Shown here in pieces: positions 49,592-60,830 of a stretch of 64,000 bases of DNA; position 1 is the first letter of the stretch, and every line of letters starts with the position of its first letter. Source of the DNA: Antedon bifida. Taxonomy: Eukaryota > Echinodermata > Crinoidea > Comatulida > Antedonidae. The stretch covers positions 1,984,001 through 2,048,000 of the forward strand of contig OY727100.1 in assembly GCA_963402885.1 (NCBI GenBank), written 5' to 3'. A program made the translations under genes and the position numbers. Below the pieces are notes generated by a model. The model worked only from the letters and a program-made list of their open reading frames with translations. It made no database searches and was not told the DNA's origin.

Positions 49592-52500
49592 ATGGCAACA
49601 GACTTTTTAAGAGATTGTTTTGCTTTTTTCTTTAAAGACGAACCAGTTGAGGACAAGCCGGTAAATATAAACGTTTATTCATTTTCACAATTTTAATTGT
49701 CGCGCATGGTGTGCGCATATATCCCCTGCAGTCAATAATTAATAATATTTCTGTGTTTAATTGAATGTTATTGATAACATAAAGGAAATTCTTCTTTATT
49801 AGAAACTGACGTATATAAACTGTGGATTAAAAATTAGCATTTTGAACTAAAATGATTTCAAGAACCGTTATTAGTAATTAACCTGCCTACTTGTGGGGGA
49901 GGGGGGTGGGGGTGGGGGTGGGGGGGCTTAATTGCGCAAAGGTGTGTGGATGACACACACCAACTTTCTTCTCCCCTAATATAAGGGTTCCATCGTATCA
50001 AGTGTTGCCACCAAACGGCACTCATCAATTTGTATTGCCCTAAACGGCGTTGGCAGAGATGGACCAGAACACCCGGGTACGCCTTTACCCACCGTTACGG
50101 TATTGTTTTTAACGTACATTTTTTACCAATCATTGAGTGTATCGTAGGCATTGTTTTTCATTTTCCAGAAACTCAAACCATTTGAGGACAAACCGGTAAA
50201 TATATATTTATCAATTTTTAATAGCTGGGGGCGCATGATAATTAGTCTCTTTCTACACTTAATTTGGTTATCTGCATTTTTTAAAACTATTCTTCTTCTT
50301 TCCTTCTCTCATTTTTGTTCGAATGAACGTTTCTCCAAAACTTGTAAACAGAATATTTTGTGTATAACTTGGTCAACATTATAGAGCTTTTTTTGTCTTA
50401 CTTTATGTGGGTTCGTCCCATTTTTATTTCATCATCTTTTAAAATATTGAAATACATTGCACGTAATAAATTAGTCTGGGTTCCAGACGGAGTTTTGACT
50501 TAATATTAGTAAAAAGATATTTTGGCACGTATGGCGTTTCATTCGTATACTACTCGAGCTTGGGCAAACACGTATAATTCACGTGGTTTGAGACCAAGAA
50601 TTCTTGGTGCATACGGTTATCTGTTATAATAGTTTCAGACGCATGCAATTGGCTATACTCACTCGAAAATATTTGAATATGCATTTTGGAAGTTGAACGA
50701 CTAAGCGCTATGTTACGTTTTGACGATGTGGAGACACACATACAGTACACCCACACGTGTGTACACTTGATTTTAGTGTAAACGAACTTCATGTCGTTTC
50801 TTCGCAAAATGATGTGATGATGAAAGTTTCTGTGAATGCTAGATTGTTTTATACGCCTTGTCTGGTAAACAGTTTACAGAGTATATAATGGAATCTTATT
50901 GTTGGGTGTCTAGAAAACTAAGACCTAAGATATTAGTTTTCTAGATCTAGAAAACTAAGATATCTTAGGTCTTAGTTTTCTAGATCCGATGATGGGTGTC
51001 TAGAAAACTAAGATCTAGAAAACTAAGACCTAAGATATCTTAGTTTTCGAGATCTAGAAAACTAAGATTTTTTTTATGATGGGTTGTACCATTATATCAA
51101 GTGTAATGTATTTTTTATTGGTTGGATTATTCTATTACCACTAAAGGCGAGTTGTTTCTATGATGTGATGAGATTTTCAGTAAACAATTTTAGATTTCCT
51201 AGTGGTACATGCTATTTTTGTCTACACATAATATACATACACACAATTACAAACTAAATTTTCCCATATTTTATCACCCTATTTTAATTCCCACGCAGAT
51301 CCACCCTTCCCTGCTTGGTATTATTGTCGGTGGTGGTATGTATACCTACGCCCATATTGGCGTTTTAGTTGCCAGTTCGCTCCTACGAGTACGGCCGCTA
51401 GGCCTAGACTTGTTATTGTAACAAATAACACAAACACTGGGCAACACTCACCTGTCACGATTTATCATTCAAAATTGTTGTTTAAAAGTCTTACCCGACT
51501 CGATCGAAGTATTCTGTTTGAAACCAAAATGACATCCGTTAAATCATTTGTTGATTCAAAATCCATATACGGCCCGCCCCATATAGCCAAATACGGTGTG
51601 TTAACCTACGTCATTCTTATCTGATGTTTGCGGTCTGCAAATCGATTAGTCTCTATTTCACACAAACATCGAAAAGTCTCGAAATAACTACAGACTTGGG
51701 GCAAGTCTAGTAATGAATAAATAAATAAATAAATATAAGTAATTATTGTAATGTATAGTGCCATACAATAGAATTAACATTATTTTCCAACCTATTTTTT
51801 GTTTGTTTATCATTTCTATACCCGTTAACTAGCCTACTTTTTACTGTTCAACATTGTTTTCTGGTATCATTCATTTTGTCTACACATTAACGTACATTGT
51901 TTTTATACATATTTTCTAATTCATTTAATCATATTGACATTTTTTAAAAATCATTTTGTTCTTTCTCTTTTGAGACATCACAATAATTCATTCATTCATC
52001 AAGGGCTGGCTGCATTTTACATAAACATAAATTTGCATTTTCTTTGTTTATTAAACATTCACATTGATGGGAATTTCCAATATGAAACATACATATAGAA
52101 CTTTATTTCAAATTGTGCACCTGACCTTTTGATAATGTCAGAATTGCGCAACGTAAGTTACGCGTGATTTTATAAAATTATATGTTTGACCATAAATTAA
52201 AAATCAAAAGGCATTTTGCATTGTTACTTGGCAAAGGTTTAAATTATGTCAAGTGTCAACTTTCTATGGGGCAAAAATGGCCCTACGTAATACATTATGC
52301 GCGCTGACAATCAAAAATATGTACTTCTTTTTTTTATATTAATTTTTGTTGGAAATAAACATTAAACAATGATGCAATATCATTTGTTGTAGATTGTGTT
52401 TAATTGGAAGTTATTATAAAACATAATGGAAATTAAATTAATGATTAGAGACTGACTATTTGACGATTAAAGGGTAGAATTTTGAAATAAATGGATGTCA

Positions 52501-54337
52501 AGAACTTTTATCAATTAACGTACATGTTTACCAATTCACCGAGTGTATCATAGGCAAGTCTCCAGGCCAAGTAATAAGGTTTCATTTTTATACTGTTATT
52601 TTTTTTAAAATCATAATTTCATTTCTAATGTGTGGCAAATGTTCTCTGGATAATTGGTCGAGTACTTTTGCTAACACCTTGATCATGTCTTTTCTATAGG
52701 AATCCAATGAGTTAGATATTGGACAAGTTAAAACGTTTGTAGATAAGCTATTTCAACAACCAAAGATTCGAAGGAGCATCAAAACGATTCGATTTGCAAA
52801 GAAGTGCGTAGAATTTCTTGAATCAAAAACTGGAGAGTGTGTTGGTAGAATAGAGGATGACATTTGTGAAGCGACTGTTGCGGATTTCACGCTGATGGTA
52901 GAGAAGATGAAAGGACGAGTAACTACTAATGTAATAAGCCAATATATATTTTTATTTAGACCTATTAGTTATTTTTTTCTGATAATTTTTTTTCAGGAAA
53001 TATCAAACAATTTTAAAGTTATGTAAACAAATCTTGTATTGTCCGCAGCAAATTACGTACTTTTTACACAAATTAATACTTTATAGTAAACCAAAAAGGA
53101 ACACACATTTCAAATCGATAAATACATATACAAACCGGTGTATTGATAATGCCATCTACAAATGGCTAGATTTGAATTTCTTACCATAGAATTAACTAAC
53201 CAAAACTATATTTTCAATATAACTGCTCCCAAATTTTTCCCAAAATGAATTGTTTCATAAATCATGTTCTTATAGTTGATAGTAGACCTACACAAATTTT
53301 CAACGTTTGCCAACAAAGAAAGTCAGAAAGTGATGTCTGATGTTTTTGGTAACTTACCGTTGTTTGACACACGTGAGAGTTCTTCTGCAGATCATTGGAG
53401 AAATCTCCTGTCACACTGGAAAAACTTCACAAGTTCGTTTCGACAAAAGGGGTTTTCAAACATAGAGCTGATATTTTGTGGATTAAATGGCGAACAAATT
53501 ACATTCAAACACAACAGTGAAAAGTTAATTAAAATCATGGTTCATCTAAATAACAACCGTGAACAAGTAATGGTAAGTCTATAATTTACTTACTTTTTAT
53601 TGTGTATGTCAGTATCGATTCGTAATGACTATGATAGGCCTAACTTCTAGATAGCACCCATGTGAATGAAAAGGCTAATCTACGAACGGTTTTACGGTTT
53701 AATTTGATTTGAGTTTTGTTGTTTATTGCATCACTAATGACAGTGCGTACGTGTCACTGGTACGAAAGTGACCATAAAACTATATTTTACATTAATTTAC
53801 AATGCATACAACAAGTGAGGCAAGTAATTGTATAATAATAAAATCAAACATTTCATTTTCTAACCCTAAGTCCAAATAGCCTTATCCATAGGATTAACGT
53901 AAACCGTTTAATATATAATAATCTTCGGTAATCTTTGGTTGAAGATGGCGGAGATATGCCTATATAAAATCACCGTATCAGTAAACATTTACATTTTCAT
54001 AACTACTGATTAATGTTTTTATCAGTTTCTAGCGGATAAGATAAACAAACGTACACTGGCAAACATCTTACTCAAACTTTGTGGAAATGAGGGCGCTGAA
54101 CAAACAACAGAACAGGCTGGACTACGAAGACTACTACAAGCGTTCATGACCAAATTAGAGACCGATAAATTAACCAATTTCACTGACGTCAAGCTATCTA
54201 TGTATGGTGAGAGTGGTTCGGCATTCCATATATTGGCTGGAAACAAAGACAACCCGCAAAAAGTTACAGGTTATGTTGACTCGAAGGGTGAATTCCATAT
54301 ACCCCAAAAGGAGTCAGATCAATGTATTATCCTCTGA
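49592..54337 (+). CDS. Unknown CaaX protein, complete five-exon gene
   Basis: Exons 49592-49660 (MATDFLRDCFAFFFKDEPVE...), 50169-50195 (9-codon micro-exon KLKPFEDKP), 52700-52918 (73 aa), 53276-53572 (99 aa) and 54026-54337 (103 aa plus stop) are all GT-AG and phase 0-0, giving 307 residues. The micro-exon repeats the end of exon 1 (EPVEDKP / KPFEDKP). The three large exons differ from the minus copy at 16005-17818 by few residues (for example GNLPLF for GKLPLF). C-terminal CIIL fits a CaaX prenylation box with X = Leu; membrane attachment is inferred. No coiled-coil exons are seen between exons 2 and 3, unlike the minus-strand relative. AATAAA follows at 54671. The family is not recognised; the start has GATCATGG context. 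Confidence 0.7.
49894..49926 (+). other. G-quadruplex-prone tract in intron 1
   Basis: Consecutive G5, G6, G5, G5 and G7 runs separated by single A or T bases on the coding strand. Confidence 0.8.
50200..52140. other. Intron 2 of the plus-strand gene, proximal part
   Basis: Mostly AT-rich; holds a palindrome cluster at 50904-51067 and an (AATA)n tract near 51716. Short open frames show no splice or domain support. Confidence 0.5.
50904..51067. repeat. Cluster of CTAGAAAACTAAGA palindromes
   Basis: GGGTGTCTAGAAAACTAAGA starts two ~90-bp tandem units (50904 and 50994). Inside, direct and inverted copies of CTAGAAAACTAAG, including a hairpin at about 50945-50985, fold on each other. Confidence 0.75.
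52140..52280. repeat. Segment shared with 60830-60970
   Basis: Shared words include CGCGTGATTTTAT, AAATTAAAAATCAAAAG and AACTTTCTATGG, in the same orientation. It lies just outside the inverted duplication. Confidence 0.55.
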
Positions 54338-56515
54338 AAATACATTCCGAAATATAGGCCTTATGTTGAAAAACATCAAAGTGAAGGTCTGTAGGCCTAC
54401 ATCATTGTTGGAAATTATTATTCATCAGTTATAGAGGCGTATAGCCTAGGTCGTCTTTATAATTCTACAATGCTTTTAAATTAATAACTATATCAAGATG
54501 TTATGTATGTGTGAATAATAGTTACGCATTAATTGATTGAATTGAGTCACACAATATATACCAATATAGAAGCATTAGAAGTATGAGTAAGCCTACAATA
54601 GTAAGACTAGAGATAAATGGGTATCCCAACAAGTCTGACTACTCGTACACAGCATTAACAAAGATCGTATAATAAACCTGTTTATAGATTATATAAATGC
54701 AAATAAAAATGTTTTTAAATGTAATGTTATAATACAAAAAGTATACAACAAGTTAATGTTTTTAAAAGACAAGAAATTAAACGGCAAAAGTAGTCTTGGC
54801 TAAATAAAAACTAGCGAGCTACTTGGGCCTATAGAGCATGGATGGAGGTATAAAATAGATAAGTATTAAGTGTTTAAAAGATATATTATTACTTTTAAAA
54901 TTGCAGTCTCCGTTGCCGAGGAAATGTGTGATTGGCGGATTCCCCATTTTATGCCACCGTGTTGTTATGTTACTTGCGCAATTTCAGCGTAAAGTACTTG
55001 CGTAAGAACATTTTGCACTAAACCATGCATAGTTTAAAATTGTGCAAGGAAATCGTTGCGCAATTTCATATTGCACAAATCGTTCAAATCGCGCATAAAA
55101 ATATTTACTTGCTAATAGTAGGCACAATTACTAATCTGATTGTTATGCTTGTTACAATTAAAATGGAAAACTAGTTTAGAAGAAACTGACTCAACACGTA
55201 TTGATTGAATTAAATTCATTTGAAATTATTCAGCATGTTTCTTTCTCAGCTTTCTATTGTTCTACAAGAGGTTCGTTTTACTTTATACGTTGTAGTGATT
55301 TCCTTTCAAATAAAATGAAGGAAATGCATGTACAATTAAATCGAAGCGAACCAGCTAAAAACTAGAGTTTTAAAGTGTATTATTACAAATTCATCTTCAC
55401 GGTACTAATTCAGTTTTGACAAAACCTTTTACCTAAGTGACGATCAAACTGTTTAGGCCTATATCCATTAAGCAGTTCAAATATTTAGTGAATCCGTATT
55501 CAGCTCGTCGAAAATATAAAATCGATGATCAAGATAGGCGGATTGTGTAAATTTCCAGCAAAATAAAGTGACATTTGCATCCTGTTATCTATCCAATCCG
55601 GGTTCATAGCCTATTGTTTACTTTTGTCAATAGTTATATGCTAAAATATGTACAGTATCCTAATTACAATTCATTATAGTATTTGTAGGCCTATTCACAA
55701 AACTAATTGCTGACCAGGACATATCTGAACGTTCTGACCCAGGTTAACAATGCATTATGGTCTTATGCGAACTTACAGAAATAATTTCCTTCATTATTGC
55801 AGCAGTCTCCGTGCAAAAGTGTCATTTTTCATTTTAAATACTGTAACTATATACTTTGCTTTTTATCATTCAGCTAACCATGGACCTATAGCCTAAAATT
55901 CACTACTGTGATTTGTTTATCGCAATCAAGATTATTTGATTTTAACGGCGCCACTGTACACTCACAGAGCTGTGTTGGCTGCATATTGCGTACACCTATT
56001 GATATCCTTATCGGTCCTGTTTCTGCTGCATATCATCAATATCGGTATAAAATTACCGTAATAATATACGGTATAATTTCGATGACTCGTTTCTGCTGAA
56101 ACTACTTTGTAGGAGAACTGTTAAAAAGTTGGCTTTCACTACCCAAAATGCGTTTTGTCGGAAGCCGAACAACCCTGTCTCTACCCGAATTGTTATGCTT
56201 ACTGTTCACTTGGCGACAACCAAACCCCAAACACCATGTTACCCTGTAACCTCTCCAGCCCCCGCCACCTCACCTTCACTTCCACCATACTGTATATTAT
56301 GTGAATAGCACATATCGTAATATTCCCGGTTCACCGTCACATTTTAGCTGTTGTTCCACGTATGCACCACAAACCTCTTGTCATGGCAAACAAATATCCG
56401 ATCCGATGAACCGGATTTTAGGCCGCGAAATAAAAAATTTGCCAGTGCCCCCCGTCCGGCCAATGAATAACGATGAATGGATAGAGATCAGTCAACCGAT
56501 CGTAAAAATGTAAAC
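52340..56515 (+). repeat. Inverted duplication, copy 2
   Basis: Reverse-complement partner of 13873-18310. Here the sequence continues past 56515 without the foldback seen in copy 1, giving an approximate pre-insertion state. Confidence 0.9.
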
Positions 56516-56580
56516 CGAAAACTAGATATCTGTTGGTCAATTTTATCTTTTTAACAAGCTAAAAGTAGGAAAAATAGATA
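56475..56580 (+). mobile_element. Partial MITE related to 57152-57425
   Basis: ATGGATAGAGATC, AAACCGAAAACTAGATAT and TTGGTCAATTTTATCTTTTT parallel the left end of the intact MITE downstream. Confidence 0.5.
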
Positions 56581-57150
56581 TAAATATTATAGAAATTGAG
56601 AAAGTGCGTGGCATACCATTGTTGGTGTAAAAGTAGGCCTATACCACATTTCTTCTTGTCACCTAGAATGATATCTATAAGGGGGTTTACTATTTTGAGT
56701 CTATATTGAACACTAATAAACTGACACATTATTACGTGCTATTACAGCTATAACCCCAAATCAGGGCAACTAGTAGAGCACATACCGTACGATACTATAG
56801 TCATAAATGACCTGTGTCATCTGATACGTGAGACTATCAAATATTGATTTGACTCTATGAATTATAATTTACAAAAGGCAGACGTGAATTATCTAAAAAT
56901 TGCTATTAATAATCTATACTAGATATAATTCGCGATGACATGCCATTGCGTATTTGTGACACTTATAATCTTACAAATTAAACACTGTGTAAGATTATGG
57001 AGTACCAAAAGACATTGTCTTTAAAGCCAACCGCTCACTTTATCTATTTTAAAATTAGTAGGTTAATGTTTCGGTAATGCAAAACAAAATCTCAAATTAT
57101 GACAACAGTGATCTACAGGTAAATGACCGTAGACAATTACTATGTATTTC
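56580..57150. other. Spacer without recognised gene
   Basis: AT-rich; no gene or repeat recognised. Confidence 0.45.
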
Positions 57151-57151
57151 T

Positions 57152-57425
57152 AAAATGGATAGAGATCGGTGGACTTAAAAAGATAAACCGGACACTAAAA
57201 AATATGCTGGTCAATATTATCTTTTTTACTTGAAAGAAGAAATCAAGAGTATAACAAGTTTTAAAATTAATCACAATGATAATGGACAAAACAGACCTTA
57301 ACGGATTGAGATTGCAGAAAGACAAATACCGTGACACTTGAATAATCTTCACATTGTAATGAAAGTTCAAGATTATTCAATTGTCCGGTTTACCCTTTTT
57401 CGTCCACCGATCTTTATCTATTTCT
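57152..57425. mobile_element. MITE, ~270 bp, 43-bp TIRs
   Basis: GATAGAGATCGGTGGAC ... ATAAACCGGACA at the left faces its complement at 57380-57425. The interior has a further 12-bp stem (TTGAATAATCTT / AAGATTATTCAA). Non-coding. Confidence 0.65.
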
Positions 57426-59530
57426 AAAAATTAAGTCAATTAAAAAATGAATAATTTCTTGGTAAATTTCTAGCATTTTTGCATTGTACGAGAATCGAAT
57501 AGAATTCGTACTTGAGTTACAGTGGTACGTTGTGGCGGCGTAGAGGGCGTGTAACTTGAATGATCGGTTGATACCAAAGATACTATACGCAAGATATGGA
57601 ACTCCTATCTCTTATACACTGCGCATGAGTGAAATTCCATGGGCAGCCATTTCAGCAAGCAAGTTACGCGATCACATACCCCGGAAGTGTATAATAAACC
57701 ATTGAACCACATCCACGTGTAATGTGTTTGTGTTTGTTCGAGACGTTTTCTCGTGCTGTATCGGGTAAATTGTAGTGGAAAGTTTTTAGAATAAATATTT
57801 TTTTGTTAGTATTACAAACAAAATTATTAAATTGTTGGACAAAGGTAGTTCAGGTAGGCGTTTCTGTGCAATCCGATCTAGGGCCTTGATAGTAGTAGGC
57901 CTAGGCATATTTAATGCCGAATACTATAGTATTAATAAAAAAAAAGTCTGGGAGGATGAGAAAACTGAACCGAGATTATTAGCTTACTGATGAAAATCAA
58001 CTGAAATTATACCGTAAATTATTGTTTATATGTCAAATTTGTTATTAATGGTTTAAGAACACAGCTATTTGGTGATAGCTAAGGTTTGTTGATACGCTAC
58101 GCCGCTGTTGTTACGCGTTGTTGTGTTATGCACGTTGTACTGACTGAGATAGTAAAATAAAGTTTAAAAAAAACGTGAACAATCTAAATCGTAAAACATA
58201 GCATAAACTATAGAGTTTTAAAGATTATTACGCAATATTGACGAACAAAATCCAGAAATAGATAACCGTTCGTAATCAGTGGCCGTATAGAATACAAATA
58301 ATGTGTGAATTGAATAACCTTGCACCTAATTATTACGTGGAAGGTGTGTGCCATGATATACAGGTAGTATGTTTACCTATACGCCCGCAACAGACCTAGT
58401 GGTACTTATTAATGTATATTATTTTAATATTATTGTATTGTTTTTTTTGTTTTTGTATTGTTCTATAAGGAATATCAACCACAATAAAAACAAAACAACG
58501 TACAAGTTGTTTTTTGTGTGTGGTAAGAAAAACAGTACCCAGCAATTGAATAAAAATCAATTGAATTTCATTATTATTATCCTTGTAGTGTGTATAGATA
58601 GGCCTATTTAATTTTTAATCGTAATAATGATGTGAAAATGTCTTAAAGTGGGCGCAACTTTAGAGATTCGACACCAATTAAGCAATTTTGAAAATATAAC
58701 ACCTCTTAAATGGTCGGAAATGGCACTCGCACGTTATTATAAATGTATAGGCCTATGTAACAATTAATATTTTTAATATGAAAACTGAGGTAGAAGCCTA
58801 TTAAAAGGTGACATTTTCTCCCATATTTTGAGGATTTATTTTTAAAGGCAACATAATTAGGCATTTTAAATAGACGAAAACAACACACACAGACTAGGCC
58901 TAGAATCGGATGTTAACTGTTTCATTTTATTCACATAACACAAAAAATAATAACTTATCATCTTCGTTAATAATATTTTACGTTGATAATACACAAATGA
59001 CAAATAAAGTTAAGAAAAGATCATTTTGTTGACCCAGAATGGACATGGGGAAATTATAACGGGTAACTGTCATCCGCATTTTGTTTACCCAAAGTAGACC
59101 ATGATGGGTATAAAGACCTTGTTTAGCGTCAATCGAAGCTTCGCGCACCGAATTCGGTAGAGTTGGCCATGAATCAACTCTGTCGATTGGTTAATTTATG
59201 TTTGATGATTATGACCCATGTTGTTAATGTACTTATCAGTTTCAAATTACTGTTGACATACTTATGTTATTATATAAATATCTTGGTTTTAAACTCGCCG
59301 CCATTACAAGTAAAAACATAATATAAGTGGGGAGTGGGGGAAGAAAACACCTCTATTAGTGGACGGGGACACCTTTGAGTGTGCCTGCCAAATGGTTGAT
59401 TCAATTCTTAAGTGGAAAAATATAACAACAGAAAAACAACAAAATAATTATATTAATTTATAGATATTATAATCATTATTATGTTAACAATCTACGACCA
59501 ATTTATTATTTTGACATTTTTAAGTAAAAG
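57425..59530. other. Region without recognised gene
   Basis: 57500-57760 is GC-richer and could be a promoter or 5' exon. 58690-58830 resembles 24700-24950. The rest is AT-rich. Short open frames at 58369-58611 and 58706-58888 have no support. Confidence 0.45.
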
Positions 59531-59534
59531 CCGT

Positions 59535-59885
59535 TTAATACAAAAGAAATTGTTTTTCTTTGTCATCACCGATATGACCCATGCCTAACAATGTAACTCT
59601 GCGGGTAAACGTAAGCCTCCAAGATTTGTTAACCGTATCGCACACAGGGTTTCCGTCGTCGTTTCTAGAGATGATAAATCTATTAGTTTGTCCACCTGAA
59701 AACAGTGAGCTTTTTGGGCTTGTTGGTGTTTCTTTTATAGTAATTCTTGCACTTTTAAGAGCAGAGTATGGTAATTGGCAAATCAGATTCAAAGCATGAT
59801 CACGTAAAACCTCATCTATTTGTAGTTTGTAAACGTCATCAGGCTCAATCATACTTTTACACGGTAAATCTTTACCCTCTTTTTT
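59535..59885 (-). CDS. Terminal exon of a further unknown gene
   Basis: After acceptor TTTTAACACAG the exon reads KKEGKDLPCKSMIEPDD..., 116 residues to a stop, phase 0 at its start. The opening KKEG resembles the KKEE start of the coiled-coil exons and follows the same phase rule. The rest (DVYKLQIDEVLRDHALNLI..., later SLFSGGQTNRFIISRND) looks like a helix followed by a beta-rich part; I do not recognise a domain. The nearest upstream candidate exon on this strand is 63907-63993. It differs from the CIIL-ending exon of the other copies, so it may be an alternative C-terminus or a different gene. Confidence 0.5.
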   Translation of the reverse strand, partial: KKEGKDLPCKSMIEPDDVYKLQIDEVLRDHALNLICQLPYSALKSARITIKETPTSPKSSLFSGGQTNRFIISRNDDGNPVCDTVNKSWRLTFTRRVTLLGMGHIGDDKEKQFLLY

Positions 59886-59964
59886 CTGTGTTAAAATAAT
59901 AAAAAGTATGTTTTCAATTATTAAATTTAAAATTGATTTATTTTTCACAGGATTTCAATAATAA

Positions 59965-60830
59965 ATGTTTATGAGTTGGATGGTGAGAATATTTTATGAG
60001 TTGAAATTGACTTTTCTAGAGGCGGAGCCGAGTTCAGTCAATTTTTCATTGAATACAACGAATACAAAACATTCATTATTTGTTTTATTCAATTTATCCA
60101 TCGTATCCGACGTATCGACACAAATGTTGTATTGCGTGGGAACCGACGACGCAATAGTGCTGCAAACATCGCAGGGAAACGCAGGGAAAACACAATTATT
60201 GGAAGGGAATTTTCATACGTTGCGTAGGTTGCGTTACGTTGCGTCACTAGTGGGAACCACGCTTAAAGGGTCGCGCTGTCGGCTTCAGCCGGAAAAAACT
60301 GCGCTATGTGGCGTGTTGATAGGGAACTTATTTTTTATCATATGACCCACAATCGTTCAATCAAATGAAAAGAATATATTTACAAATCTAAAACAAATAA
60401 TTAATGTATAATAATAGTGCTAATAATAATTTTGCATTCGTTGAAAGCTGAAAGATTATATTTTCACTTGACTTCGCCTCGTAAAAATATAACCTTTCAT
60501 CTTTCACCTCATGGAATTAATTGAACCATCGCATCCACATAAACATTCATTTTGTATTATATCACAATAAACCGAGCATGTCGCATTCTTTACCCCTCGA
60601 TGGAATACTGTATGTTATTAGAATTATTGGTTATCCGCACTTGGCGGATAACCCCTTGTTATTGTCAGGATCTTTTTTTTTTTTTTTCTTTTTTTTTTTT
60701 CCATATTCTTCTTTCTTTCCACGAATTTTGTTGCATGCATATCTCTAATTCTGGCTAACATTAGATTGTATAACTTTGTCATAAGATTGACTGTAAATGT
60801 GCAAGAAACTTTGTTTTATGAATTTCGAGT
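59965..60830. other. No supported gene; poly-T tract
   Basis: The open frame 59965-60345 covers GTTGCG/CGCAGGGAAA low-complexity repeats and shows no domain. 60670-60700 is almost pure T. Otherwise nothing recognised. Confidence 0.5.

Noticed and set aside
49423-49656. Minus-strand 77-codon frame over the plus gene's first exon
   Set aside because: Antisense of a better supported first exon with ATG and a splice donor.
54022-54252. Frame antisense to the last exon (and its twin at 16090-16320)
   Set aside because: Mirror of the real coding strand; the sense strand has splice sites and a stop conserved in both copies.
59965-60345. 126-codon plus-strand frame
   Set aside because: Covers GTTGCG and GCAGGGAAA low-complexity repeats; no domain or splice evidence.
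60521-60758. Frames rich in Phe
   Set aside because: Produced by the poly-T tract at 60670-60700.
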